Origin: Nematostella vectensis
Lineage: Eukaryota; Cnidaria; Anthozoa; Actiniaria; Edwardsiidae
Length of the DNA: 64,000 nucleotides
Reading direction: 5' to 3'
Assembly: GCF_932526225.1 (NCBI RefSeq)
Contig: NC_064047.1
Span: forward strand, 10,646,494 to 10,710,493
Translations under genes and position numbers: made by a program
Notes under the pieces: model-generated
Told to the model about the DNA's origin: nothing
Seen by the model: the letters and a program-made list of their open reading frames with translations, nothing else
Databases searched by the model: none
Shown here: piece by piece, positions 1 to 12,841 of the stretch
Position numbering within the stretch: position 1 is the first letter of the stretch
How the letters are laid out: every line of letters starts with the position of its first letter

Positions 1-1830
1 ATTGCTGATATTTTAGTTTTATTTATTAACAGTGCTCTGTGTAGCTTCATTTGATAGACAACTGATACTGAACAGATATTTCCTATTTTACATTTCTATA
101 ATCAAATAATCTAACATATATGTGCCTTGCTATGTACAGCATTACTCAGTTTTTTGTTGAGTACAGCTTTGAAGATCAAAAGACTACAGCAGATGTTTGC
201 GGCAAAAGAGCCCAACATTTTGCACACAAAAATACTTACGATGAAAATTTTCATCCATTTTTAAAACACAGTACAGGTACAGGTACCAAATTGCTGGAAG
301 ATGCAACTACAAATCTTTGTGAATACAAATATTATAATTCACCCTTCTTTTCCTACTTCAGTCTAACAGCACAGTTATATAATTCTTAAAAGTTAACCTC
401 CCAGTTGAAACCCCAGAAAAAGTTAGCATAGATAAGAAAAGAGAAATCCCATTTGACAGTATCCATTAAAGAGGGGGGGGGCTTCTCCTAAAATAGTCAG
501 ATGGGGTTGTCTGTCCTATCTTAAGGGTATGAAATTATGCTAACTGCTTTTCCTTAGAGAATTTTCAAAATGCTTAGAGAAAGAAATTGCTTGACCACAC
601 CTAATGTGCTACCTTATGGGGGTAGAACTTACTGACCACACCCAAAGTTTTATCCCTTAGGGTTGAGATTGATCATCCCCTGTTTTAATGGGAGTCTCTT
701 TGGGTAAATGGGTATAGGGAAACAGCAATTTTACCCAATAGCAGATATGGCGAAGACGCAGAAATGTAGGTTCTGAATAAACTTGAATGTATCTATTTTA
801 TAATATCTTAAATGCACAAAGGATGCTGAATAGCGAATCAATTTAATGCTACTCATAAGTAGCTTGAATCCCAAAAAAGAATGAAAAGAGCATAGCACTT
901 TGGACACCCCCCCCCCTTTAAAAAGGAAAAAGAAATCACAGCTTTTGTTTTTTAATTGTTAAAATTTTAGGGCAATATCAACCAAACATCAAAAGAATTT
1001 TCCTAGAAAAGGAATGCAGATTGATTGAAAAGGAAAACATATTTTAAAGGGAAGAAAGGAAAGCTAAATAGTTTGCTAAAATATGCTGCTTATCATCCAT
1101 GTCTTCATACAGTCTCACATCATGGCTTTTGGGTATTAACAGTTTACCTGAATCAGAAAAAAAATCGCTCGTTGTTATTTCAATTTTCTAATTTTCTTAA
1201 AACATGAGAACAAACATAGAGGAAAACAAATGATTAGATTAGTATCCTTACCAAACAGAAACAAACAGGTCAATATTGGCTTTATATTAGGAAGAGAGAA
1301 ATTTTGACGTTTTTGTGTATGTAACATAAAATTTGGGACAAAAACAGCATAGACAGGAGATAAAGAAAAAAGAAAGATTTTGTTAGGATGATTGCGAAAT
1401 GCTTTTTGATTTTCATTTGCCAAAAAATAGCAAATGAATTCTCAATTTAAAAATAAGCTTAATGATACATAGTTTTACCAACACAACTCTGTATACATGA
1501 GTCATCAAGGTCGTTCTTACCTGAGCTAGATAGATAAGTCTTGATTTGTAGATGTATTTTTCTTATTTGAAGAATAGTTTCTTTAACGATTATAACAGAA
1601 CTGGAAAGCCGTTTTAGTGCGCGCCAAAATAGCATCCAATCAGCGTTCAAAAAATTGATCTCTCAGCCAATTAAAAACACAGTGGAAGCAAGATGATTGA
1701 ATAGTGACACCGGGAAAATAAGAGAAAATGTAAAACGACGAAAATCGTTTTGTTTGAGGATTATATCAGAAATATTTGCAAACGAAAAGAATATCACTTA
1801 AAAGGAATATGACAGGAATTACGTTTTGGT
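1..1830. other. Non-genic A+T-rich stretch
   Basis: No reading frame resembles a known protein; the open frames here are short (about 60-90 codons) and low in complexity. A run of ten G lies near 472-481 and a run of nine C near 907-915. I see no RNA gene and no clear repeat. Treated as intergenic. Confidence 0.5.
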
Positions 1831-1832
1831 TC

Positions 1833-4800
1833 ATAGCGGAGCCAGCGCGGCCGTAGGCCGCGCGCGGAGCTCCATAGGTATAGAAATATGGTATAACTAT
1901 GCGACTTGGTTTTGTGGTCATTGCGCGGGTACCCTGTGGTGTCACTCGCCAGCCAGCCAGCCAGCCAGTCAGTCAGCCGCGCAACTCCCAGGCCTCACTC
2001 GGCCCCGTAATGGCGGCTAAATACAAGCACAGAGCAAGGGAAAAGTTCTTGTCATGCGTTGATTATTTCTTTTTGCCTCAAATTTTGTGACTTAAGGATA
2101 AAGTCAATTAGAGGAGATCTACTAACATTCAATCACGCCAAATTTATGTAAGGATATGTCTGGTTTTTGCTAGTAAATTTAAGTAAGTAATAGTTCACAT
2201 TAAAAAGCGAACAAAACCACAAAAAAGCGACAAAATTCAAGGTGAGTTCAAGACGACGATTTCTTTTGTCTATTGAGGATATGACAGTTATTGGGCTTTT
2301 TGTTGTCCTTTTTGTTTGCTTTGAGAATGAGCATAACACATTTTGTTTTGACATTCTTTGTTCTATCTTTATTCTTGATTCTGTTGAAATATTTCATAAA
2401 GGCTAACCAATATCGTGTTGCATTTGTCATATACTAAGATACATATCCTTAGAAGATACAGCAACTTTTTCAACTTACAAGAGAAATTTTCCTTACCGAG
2501 GATAAAAACAAAACAAAATTCAACCCCTGTTGCCAATATGTATTGTTATTGTCTGCATCTTACATCTCATGTGTTTATTATTATTTTTTCAAATATTTGT
2601 GAAAATTAGTCAGATTATAAATGTCTTGATGAAAAGATTGTTTTTAAGGAAATGTTACTCTTTTATGAACCAGGGACTACCTGAGGGCCAAGATGAATGC
2701 TAAAGACTGGAAGACATGAGAATTGAAAACCATGTCTTGAAAGAATGTCTGAAAGACAGTAGGGAGTTCTTATTCACTAGTCATTTGATACCCCCACACA
2801 CATGGTCCCAGGAAAGGGTGGGGGATTAGACTTTAATAAAAGCCTGTTTCCAAGTTAAGAGGCAAAAACAGTCAATACCACCATCCCTCTTGATATATTC
2901 TGGTTAAAAAGTAATCTAAAACCCCACAATAACCCCTGACTTCCCCAGGACCATAAGGGAGGGGGCTCAAATGATTAGGGCATTACCATGTGATTCAGCA
3001 GTACACACTCAATAGGTTTTTTTTAGAACAAGATACTTATATTATATAAAACTAAAAACAAACTTTTGCTTTTTAAATAATAAATCTGTATCTTTATTAA
3101 CCTAAAGATAATGGAAAAGGGGATATTTTAGGAAAGTACTGAATATAATTATCACATTATTGTTATTATATTTTCTTTTCAAACATTTAAAGAAGAGTCA
3201 TATTTATTCCTTTTCTTCTCCATGTTGACTATTTTTATGCAATTGATGCTCTTTGCTATTTCCCCTCTACACCAAAAATAAATTAATAAACAGATTTGAT
3301 TTTTAAATTAGAAATTTTCATTTAGTACTTTCACTTATATCTTCTTTTTAGGATTTCCTTTCCTTTTCCATTACATTTATTTTAAAGGTTTAGATTTATT
3401 TCATTGGAATGGTTTGATCCAGGGTTTCTAAAAACACCAAAATATAATACATTACTGGATGTATATTTGTAGATATTAATTCCCATGGGGATGGAAAATC
3501 ACCACTTAAAATGGTACATTAAAACTTCAGTATTGCATCTTACCTAAAATTGTGTCTGACACTATATTCTATCTTTGAAATCCTGTTTCATCCATTACTT
3601 GTTCTTTGCAAGGACAAAGCTTGTTAGAATGTAGCTTTACAAATGTACATTAATGAAACTTTTATTATGGAAAGGGTTTTTTAGGGCAAGATACTTAAAC
3701 TTTATAACACTAGCAACAACCTTGTTCTTTTTCAATAATAGAATTCTGTTCACATAGCTTGGATTGCATAGACATGGCCTGTTTAGAGGCCTGTGGTGAT
3801 GAAAGGGTTAAGATAATGGGAAAGGGGAAATGTCAAGAAATGCTCAATCAAATTATTTTCATTACTGTTATATTTTTTTCAACAAACCTTTCAAGTTGAG
3901 TCAATTCCCTTTATATCTCCTCCCCCGTCGACTATTTTTTAGTCAATTGATATTCTTTCCTTCCTCATACCCCAAACATAGATCAATGAAAGGGTTTGGT
4001 TTGAAATTAGAAGTTAGCATTTTAGCACTGTCAGTGATGCCTTGGATGTTTTTTTTTTTTTTTAGGATTTGCTTCCAAAATCAATTTGTTTTTTCTTCAT
4101 TGCATTCATTTTGGAGTAGGCCACCAACAACAAGGCCACTATATGGTAAATGGTGGGTGCACCAATATGTAATGCATGAAAGGAGATATATTTTTGGATT
4201 TTAATTTCCAGACATTTTTCTGAATATTCGGTCCAATGAAGGAGAGAATCGCCACTAAATCAATACATAAAAATTACAGTATGGCATCTAAACAGTCTAA
4301 ATATATTATTTCAAATCTGTGGAATGCTGTTACATCCATGACCTATTCTGCACAAGGGCAAAGCTTGTCGGAGTATTGTTTTGATTAAAAAAATATATTT
4401 ATAAACTTCTATAATGGGACATAAGAATTTACCATTTAACTCTTGACAACTTTGACAGCCATATTCACACCAGGAATTGTGTTTGTTAACTTTGATGTAC
4501 TGCATAATTTCAATTATTGAATAAGGCCTGGATCCATTTGGTTGGTACAATAAATAACTCTCAGTAAAGAGCAGGATCCTAGATCCCCCAAAAATACCTC
4601 AATCAGTCAACACAGAAGGTGTTCAATGCTGGCTCCGCTTTTAGGCAGTGCCTAAATCTATATATTATATTTTATTCACACTATTTTGAATTGAAATTTT
4701 CGTCCGAAACTCACCTTGACTGTCCATGTTGTTTGCGTTGTGGTGTTCGCTCGTTTAGGATTCCGTATTTTAGCCATAAATAAAGTTTTTTTTTAAATTT

Positions 4801-5372
4801 TTGCTCTGTAACATCATAATGAGAATAGCAGTGCAGAGCCTCGACAATTCCCTGATAAATGCTGCTGGTTTTGTAGCTTTTTCCTTCAACTATAAAGTCG
4901 AGCCGATATTCCGAGCTTGTAAGAACAAAGCAGTTCCTACAAAGCAGTAGACAGATGTATACTTCAAATTCTTATTTTCTTACGGCCCTTTGACTGGATA
5001 ATTAGTTGCATTTTCTCTATTAAACACATTTTTCGTCAATTCTCCTCTGTCAGCTTGTGTCCCGTTGGTCGTTTGATGTCGAAAGTCAGAATAGGCTTAG
5101 TCCCCACCCGGCTTTATCCAAGCCCCCCCCCCCCCCCCCCCCCCCACCCCCCAGTTCCTGTCGGAGCCAGTCTGTCATTGGTTTAGAGCGATCAATCAAT
5201 TAGCTGGCCTGGTCGCATGAGCTGGTCACGTGAGTGGTATAGCGAGCTGACAGCGTGTGGCATGACGTCATTGACCACAAATTTTGAGTCGCCTAGTTTA
5301 TGACCAATTTCTATACCTGTAGAGCTCCGCGAGCGGCCTACGGCCGCGCTGGCTCAGCTATTACTGTCAGAC
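1833..5372. mobile_element. TIR-type non-autonomous DNA transposon-like element, copy A
   Basis: The left end (from 1833) and the reverse complement of the right end (ending 5372) share about 60-70 well-conserved bases, including AGCCAGCGCGGCCGTAGGCC and CGCGGAGCTC, with weaker similarity further in, up to a shared CAAGGTGAGTT near 2246-2256 and 4712-4722 (opposite strand). The interior from about 1833 to 4660 is present again, inverted, at 37.65-41.18 kb. I found no transposase frame, so it is probably non-autonomous or gutted. A run of about 20 C (5127-5147) and a palindromic stretch around TTTAGGCAGTGCCTAAA (4643-4659) lie inside. It may be two nested elements, one ending near 4640 and one near 5372. 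The family is not recognised. Confidence 0.6.
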
Positions 5373-5886
5373 TGACTTTTGAGGCGATTCAAATGCCTAT
5401 GGGACAGCGTGTTTGGTTTTGTTTCAATTATATTGGTCTTGTTACAGTAGGCGGTTAAAGTATTTTTATTAAAAAACGAAAAAAGTCATTGAAACCTCAA
5501 ATCTACAAAATTAATTGACCTGCATACACCTTTTAGTACGCGATCGCGAAATTAAAGACTCGCGAAATTTGCCGAGAAAATTTTCGCGAAATTTAATATG
5601 CGCGAAAATAAAAAAAAAAATTTGATAAAAAAATTTTATTATGTAAAAAATAGGAAGATCACCGCCGTCTTTTTTATCTTTCCCCAAGCCGTTTTGAGTA
5701 AGCCTTGACATATGAGATAATCTTGAAATAACCACATAAAACAATTTTTTAAACTTCATTTACGAAATTAATTTGAAAATATCACAGTGAATCATCCAGA
5801 TAACCGATGGAAATGGATGCTTATTTATACTTGGTGATTTGATGAAAGACGAAAGATGAAAAACAACGACTGACCTAGATCTTTAA
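5373..5886. other. Intergenic sequence with CGCGAAATT-type short repeats
   Basis: At 5540-5610 the words TCGCGAAATT and GCGCGAAAA recur several times on both strands, as in small dispersed elements. No gene seen. Confidence 0.4.
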
Positions 5887-8800
5887 AAAGGGGAACTGCA
5901 AGCTAAATACAACCAGGACTCATATTTAGATGTAAAAACAAAAAAATACGCTTGCTGTAGGTGTTTTCGCGCGGTTATTATTCGTTTTTGAGAAATTCGA
6001 CGTTTCGCCGCCATCTTGAATGTTTTGCTTGTCAGCGCATAAACTGTCAGCGGTCGCTTTTGTGACGTACTGTATAAACAAGATGGCGTGGTCTATGTGG
6101 CAGCCATTTGTTTTCGTCTCATTCCACGTTGAATCATTCAAGCTCAAAACTATGCAAGAGCAAGCATATCACAACCAAACCACAATGGATCTGAGGAATC
6201 GTTGTACATGTGCGTAAAAACTTTGTCGTGCTGCTAATGAAGTTATTAGCCTTAAAATGGGTAAAATAAGCTTTTACTTGAGAATGAATCAGAAGATTCA
6301 GGTAAATCATTTTCCTTGTCTTATATTCTACATTTCGAGTACTTTGCTTTGAATTCAATTGTGCTACATAACATCCGAAATTGCATCCTTCATACGCTAG
6401 GCTAATATGAGAATTTATTTAGAAACTTCAGGTTTTCATTCTTCTTTATTTTGCGAGATATCTTTAGTAATGCTACTATAATAGCTTTGACTGGCTATGG
6501 TTTTAATTTGTATTTTATCCCAAGACGGTATGCCTTGAAGTTTCCAACAATGCACTGCGGTGCCTTTTCTTTCTAGCGACGGCACTGCTACAGCCTGTCG
6601 CTTACAACAGTTTTGCTTGTAATTTGCTTAAAAATTACAGCTTTTTCACATCTGTAGGGTGCCTTAGGACATCATGAAGTCTTTTGGGGCATAATTAATG
6701 CTGTGCTTATGGATGTTTGCACGCTGAGGTTGATTCAATGGGATAATTCCTTGTCTGGGCTTCACCAAGTGAGAAAGGAATTTTCTTGTGAATGGCCTCA
6801 TACTCTTCAATGTGGGCCATCTTTGCTACCCAACCTTATTCAAAAATTGTTTTCAAGCTTATTCTGGGTTCCTTGGACCTGGAAAAGTTTTGTTTGGCTT
6901 CGGGGCAAAGAGACTTATAAAAAAAACTGTTATGATTCTGGGGGAGGAGATTGCCCGCTTGTCTGTCAAGGTGTTTCCAAGACTCCCATGATACAGTGCA
7001 GGCATGCAAAATAGGCTAAACATGGTGACTCGCTTCTAATGGAGGTTCTAGCATTGATTATTGTGACTGATTGCTGTAAAATGGGACCTAACGGAGCGCA
7101 ATAAAGGTATCTATTTGTGACTTGATCTGTGTTTGCTTGTCTCTATCTGTAGTTCGGAATTTTGTGTCTTTTTTGGTAAGAAATGTTTCTAAGTTTAAGC
7201 ATTTGTTTACGAATTGGTCAGAAATCAAGGTTAATATTTTGACAAAAGAGTCAATTCTATTACATTGCTTGGATGCGCTTTTGAAAGTCGTCTATGCCTT
7301 GGATTTTTGACGCTTTGGAGTTGGGCCTTTATTTTACAGGCGTCTCAGGGCGTTATGGCAATGAAAGACTTATAATATGAATGGCGTTTGTTTTAAATAG
7401 TTTCTATATCATTTATTTTTAATTATACATTATATATCATTTAAAATTTACACTGCAATGATGCTGTAATGTTTTTCAGTCAATAAAGTACAACCATCAT
7501 TTTATTGGCTACTTTTTACTCAATTATAACAGTGATCAATTCTAAACTGGAAAAAAAACCTATTAAGTGGAAACATCTTAGGGTCCTGACCCCGTACGCA
7601 GTTCTGCTCAAGGTTAAACCAATCAGCTATCGAGCTATGATTTGGGGTTTGCACGGCGCAGATCTGCGCGGTTTGAGCCAATCAGACGTTATAGATCTCG
7701 GTGACATCAAGGAGGTGTTGACATACAATAACCAGACTACTCTGTATGGCATAAATATCTGGTTATTACATGTCAACAGGGGTAAAGCCTTTGTTAATTC
7801 TCAAACAAAAGGTAAAACAAAACCTCTGAAAGTCTGAACGAAAACACCTTCCTTTGACTAAATACAATAAGCTTAAAAGGAGCGACATTATTTTCACAGG
7901 TCCTCTTAATATTTGAACTCATGGATGCCTACTGTAGTGTTTCAATATAGCCTCTTGACTGTCTGTTGGTATTTGGACTCTTTTATTATATGAAAGTACT
8001 GTAAGTTATAATAAATACACTCCTTTTTTTATAAGAACCTTTTTAATAAGAACGTCCAGGCTGGGGTTTTGCCAAATTTTAAGAACATGCTAAGAACATG
8101 CCAATGCTCAGATATCAGCAAAATATTTTTTCCTTAGAGTGATGCTCTAAAAAGGAAGGATCAAGCTAGCGACTTAAAATACTATTGTACAAACAGCCCA
8201 TTTTATTTGTTCATTTTGGTGGCAATCACAATGTGATGTGCTGCTTTTTATTTTCTGGAATGTGGCTGATGCCTGCATTCCACACCTCTGGATGATGAAA
8301 GTCCAATCAAATGTTACCAGTATATAAGAATGTTTAATTGCAAGGATTACACTTATTAAGAACCTAAAAAGAATAACTTCATGCTTCACACCTGTACCAC
8401 AATAAAAGGTTGTGCAGCTGTGCTATATATGTGAATCTACATTCCTTTTGACTATGTGGAATATACTAACTTATTGCTTGGAGTCATCTCCTAGGGTTAT
8501 GGGTCAGTGTTAGTCTGTTTCTTGAACACAATCAATATCAATCATTAATAGATTGGGCAAAAAGATCAACCCTTTTAGTTTTCTATGGACAGAATAATGT
8601 TGGCACCACACACTGCCAATATCTGAACAAGTTTTTATATGATTTTGTATAGTGTACCCCTTGCCTGTAGCCTGGAGTGTGTCAATGAAGGGGAGGTGGT
8701 TGTTGGTTTGAGGCTGCAATTCCCTTGGAAATGCACTAATGCTCAGCAGAAATCTTATATTCATTCTTTTGTTGAACCAATAAATGGCGAAAATAGAGAG

Positions 8801-10437
8801 GAGTTGTCTTGTCTTATTTTATATTAACATTTATTAGCTTATTGCTTAGTGCTACCTACTATGTAAATACAGTAAAAGCTCTGCTAACTAGGGGCTAAAA
8901 TCACCAAGTGCCAAAAGCTAGAGACAGAGATTTTGAAATAAAACCCCTATTTCTATCATTCTAAACCCCCTTTTTCTATTTTCTTTTAAGACCCCTCTTC
9001 TAGCCGAAGAACAAAATGTCCTGGGGGCTGACTAGTGAGGCTTACTAGGGGAGTTTTGATGCTGTTATGGTGATTCCAAATTTGTAATAGTTGTTCATAT
9101 TTTACCAAGATGGTGAACACCATACCATGCACGCTCTCTACTGCATGATTACTTGAAATGCACTGAAAAAAAGGGTTGCTTTTTACAAGAATTTTACCGT
9201 AAACATAAGCCTGTTTTTATGATTTGGCGCTTTAATTCCAGTAAGCATGTTAATCATGGTCTCTAGTAGAGTTTGGTATTTAAGAACTGTAGAATTGAAT
9301 TGAATCTGGTACTTTGTGAGTTTTTTGGCCAAATTATCTAATAAACCAGACAGTAATTTAAATTCCGTAACAATTGATGACTGATTATTTCATTGTACCA
9401 ACACTCTCCCAGACTATGAAATATTTTCAAGAGATTGGAACCATTCGAGAAAAGAGTTGCTTTTGATTCTGCACACATAGCCCACATATAAACTGCATTG
9501 CCCAGATATATTTTTTGTCTTATCATTGGGTAGCATGCAACCTATTCTGTTATCCTTCAGGTTCTTTATACCAGTTCTCCTACTCTGTTCATTAACGAAG
9601 AACGACCCACATTTTACAATAGTTTTTAATGCAAAGACTCACTGAGACGAGAGAACCAAATACACAACTTTTAGCAGTTCATCTACACAATTTTATTAGA
9701 AGGTCTGTTCGGCAGTAAGAGCTAGCATACAATAAGTATAAATAAAATCAACAAATAATTTTAAAAATCTACTTCATCGACTATTTCTCTCGCCAAAAAA
9801 GCTGTATGTAAACACGTACTCTTATCGAATTTATCTCCAATTTGCTAAATGCCTTCTATTTACATTTTCAGTAGTATTTCAAAATATCACTTTACAGTTT
9901 TTCTGTTACGTGGAAAAGTACTTAAATCCAGGTAGTTGTGGCGGATCAAACGATAAGTCCTATGTTGTAAGCTTATAGAACAGTCGTTTGAGTACATTAA
10001 GTCGCACATATTTGGTTTGACTTCATAGTCTTCTGTCTGACTTTTTAGATCTTGTTTCAAACAGTGTTTCCCTAATTGATGTTTTGCGTCCTACGGAGTA
10101 GCATCAGACTTTGTCTCTGAGTTTGATATGCTGAAACCTCGGTGATTACAACTTGCAGCAACTCAAGTAGTCTGAGTGTAACTCGAAGAGGCTCGCCCGC
10201 GATGAGAAAAAATATTTGCATAAGGCGGGAACAAAACGCCACCTTGTTCATACTGTACGTCACAAAAGCGACCTCTGACAGCTTATGTGCTGACTAGCAA
10301 AGCATCCTAGATGGCGGCGAAACGTCGAATTTTTCGAAAACGAATTACAACCGCGCGAAAACACCTACGGTAAGCGTATTTTTTGTTTTTACATCTAAGT
10401 ATAAGTCCTGGTTGTAATTAGCTTGCAATTCCCCTTT
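5887..10437. mobile_element. 4.55 kb element with about 200-bp terminal inverted repeats
   Basis: The left arm (5887-6088) matches the reverse complement of the right arm (10237-10437) almost continuously. Shared words include AAAGGGGAA, GTGTTTTCGCGCGGTT, CGACGTTTCGCCGCCATCT and GTCGCTTTTGTGACGTAC. TTAA occurs at both outer edges, which could be a piggyBac-like target duplication, but this is weak. The interior has no recognisable transposase; its open frames are short and low in complexity. It is most likely a non-autonomous element, or a decayed one that accumulated other insertions, such as the small one at 8869. Confidence 0.6.
8869..9064. mobile_element. Possible pogo/Tc1-like MITE
   Basis: The left end CAGTAAAAGCTCTGCTAAC and the reverse complement of the right end CAGCATCAAAACTCCCC are imperfect inverted repeats of the CAGTAAAA type seen at pogo/Tigger ends. 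TA precedes the left end; the right flank is TT rather than TA, so the target duplication is not confirmed. No coding capacity. Confidence 0.3.
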
Positions 10438-10950
10438 AATGAGTTAAAAACATTGGGATTTCTGTAAGCTTTACCTTCCCGCTGTAAGTTGTCCGCCAGG
10501 GCGCTTTGCTCTTTAACTTGAGTTTTCATCTTAATAAACTCGTCGCGATATTCACATGCTTTTGGAAACTGACCGCAACAGCCTTCTATGGCTTGGTATA
10601 TAGCGATGGCCAGGCTGGTAGTAGAAGTAAGAGCATTGGAGAACTGCGCTCCGTACTTGACGACTGTATAGACATTCTTGATACGGCCTGATAAAATGGT
10701 GTTATGATTAGAGGAAATAAGCGCTTGTTGATATAGAAACTGTTTCGCTGGTTCGTAGGTTGCTTTCTTTGTTTTTGCGGCTAAAAGCCGTGAGCGCGTA
10801 CAAGCTGGTCACCCAAAACTTCACCTTATTTCATATGCATGTCGCCTATCTTTTGCTAAATCATTAGAAGGGCCTTACTAGAAATATATGTTTGGGGATT
10901 AAGCCTCAGTCCTTCCTTGTATTTGCCAGGGAGAGGGATGAGGCACACTT
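10438..10950. other. Intergenic sequence
   Basis: No protein similarity, RNA gene or repeat recognised in this stretch before the microsatellite. Confidence 0.4.
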
Positions 10951-11557
10951 TTATATATATTATATTATATTATATTATATTATATTATATTATATTATAT
11001 TATATTATATTATATTATATTATATTATATTATATTATATTATATTATATTATATTATATTATATTATATTATATTATATTATATTATATTATATTATAT
11101 TATATTATATTATATTATATTATATTATATTATATTATATTATATTATATTATATTATATTATATATATGTTATATTATATTATATTATATTATATTATA
11201 TTATATTATATTATATTATATTATATTATATTATATTATATTATATTATATTATATTATATTATATTATATTATATTATATTATATTATATTATATTATA
11301 TTATATTATATTATATTATATTATATTATATTATATTATATTATATTATATTATATTATATTATATTATATTATATTATATTATATTATATTATATTATA
11401 TTATATTATATTATATTATATTATATTATATTATATTATATTATATTATATTATATTATATTATATTATATTATATTATATTATATTATATTATATTATA
11501 TTATATTATATTATATTATATTATATTATATTATATTATATATATGTTATATTATAG
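10951..11557. repeat. (TATAT)n pentanucleotide microsatellite, about 600 bp
   Basis: Near-perfect array of a 5-bp unit (TATAT/ATATA). The variant TATATATATGTTATATTA appears at about 11159-11176 and again at about 11540-11557, suggesting that a block of about 380 bp was duplicated inside the array. It directly abuts the 3' end of the Penelope-like fragment. The long ILYYI frames through it are artefacts. Confidence 0.95.
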
Positions 11558-12322
11558 CTCGTTTCGCTTGTTAAGTGTTGCCATCTCTGGTTTCATAATT
11601 ATAAAAGGTTTCTCTGTAGTGCATAAATTACATCTCTTACTTTCCTTAGAGTATGCCTTTGCTCTAGCTATTATCTTCCAACTTATTGTGTAATTGATTC
11701 TCCTATCTTTTAACTGCCATATGTGCTTACTCAATTCCGTCACGTTTCTCCTATTTTCAATTCTAAATGAAGAAGCGTGATTTCTCCATCTTGTCTTAAA
11801 CTCGTTTGCTGTTAGACCTATATACGTTTCGCATTTGTCCCCTGTCTCTACTCTAGCTTGGTAAACTATCTCTTTTTCAAGGCATTCCCCGTTTAAAAGA
11901 CAGTCTTCCCTTTTCCTACAATTACATTTCCTATCGTCCTCCACCTGCTCATTGCCCCTTCTATTCAAAATGATCTTATTGTGCCCATCAATTAATTGCT
12001 TTACATTTGGCATACAGCTATAGCTAATCTTAAGCGTGTTCCTGTTGAAGATTTTCTTAAGGGTGCTGCTAGCGGGAAAAGACTTATCAACTAACTTAAG
12101 GAATTCTCTGCCTATATTTGTGCTTACGTTTTTGTTAAAAGGTTTATTATACCAGATAATGTTCTTTTGTCTATTGCGTCGTTGCGCATCAGGCCTATGT
12201 GCCTTTGGCTGGAACTTGAGCAGGTAGTTATAGCCGCTTTTCCTCAGCGCGTTTTGGTACCCCCTCCGGTCAAAGCATATGAAGAAAACCTTGTCATTTT
12301 GGGGGTCTGGTACCGAGAAATC
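11552..12322 (-). mobile_element. Penelope-like retroelement, 3' fragment (GIY-YIG endonuclease domain)
   Basis: On the minus strand an open frame runs from about 12322 to the stop at 11552. The first part (FDRRGYQN, then SCMPNVKQLIDGHNK) resembles the linker that follows reverse transcriptase in Penelope-like elements. Next comes a cysteine cluster (CNCRKREDC, then GECLEKEIVYQA) and a GIY-YIG type nuclease core with YIGLT and FKTRWRNH. No reverse-transcriptase domain remains upstream, so this is a 5'-truncated copy. Sequence just upstream (12300-12545) recurs at 46320-46640. The family call rests on the order of these motifs. Confidence 0.75.
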
Positions 12323-12598
12323 TTAGTTCGTTTTTAGATACTTTCTTCATAGAGTAAAGATGGTCACAGTCACTGTTTTTTTCTTCTGATTACAGGTCAT
12401 AAAGTTTACGAAGCCCCTGCGATAGGACAACCTTAAAAATGACAAGAATCATGCAGATTTTCCAAATAAGGAAAAAATTAGTTGCCTTATATGGAAATGA
12501 CCGCGTTTGGCAAAAACGTCAATTTTTGGCTGAATTTTTGTTATATGGAAGCCCAAAAAAGCCCGGGGGTTAAGATGTAGAAATTCGAAAAAGTACGT

Positions 12599-12841
12599 TT
12601 ACTGATCAGTAACAATTACTTTCTTACTTTTCTTTGCAGATGACTGAGTTATTGGGGTTTGTGGCACAAGGTTGCTTCCAGTCTCTTGGTCATCAGCGTT
12701 ATCCTCATCTTCGCTGTCCAAGAATTCCCGGTCGCTGAGGAAGTCATTTTGCGCGAGTTTGGCAAAGTGTGCGGGACCAAACTCTTGCAGCAGAACCAGT
12801 AAACAGAGAAACAACGCTCTTCGGGACGACGCTCGTGCCAT
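12599..12841 (-). CDS. Possible first exon of a secreted acidic protein
   Basis: From ATG 12841-12839 the minus-strand frame begins with a good signal peptide: basic residues, then a leucine-rich core (ALFLCLLVLL) and a plausible cleavage region near residues 23-26. An acidic stretch (DSEDEDNADDQE) and a lysine-rich end (AKKSKK) follow. Two possible donor sites, AAAA|GTAAGA and GAAA|GTAATT, lie near the end, so the frame could splice onward to lower coordinates rather than stop at 12599. I found no second exon. The product is not recognised. It may be a chance frame, but the signal peptide is better than most shadow frames here. Confidence 0.35.
   Translation of the reverse strand: MARASSRRALFLCLLVLLQEFGPAHFAKLAQNDFLSDREFLDSEDEDNADDQETGSNLVPQTPITQSSAKKSKKVIVTDQ

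Noticed and set aside
7505-7837. 110-codon plus-strand frame
   Set aside because: It opens with TTG rather than ATG and shows no family features; the region lies inside a TIR element.
10892-11693. Two frames of 221 and 258 codons rich in ILYYI
   Set aside because: They are translations of the (TATAT)n microsatellite; a 5-bp unit gives the same pattern in every frame without stops.
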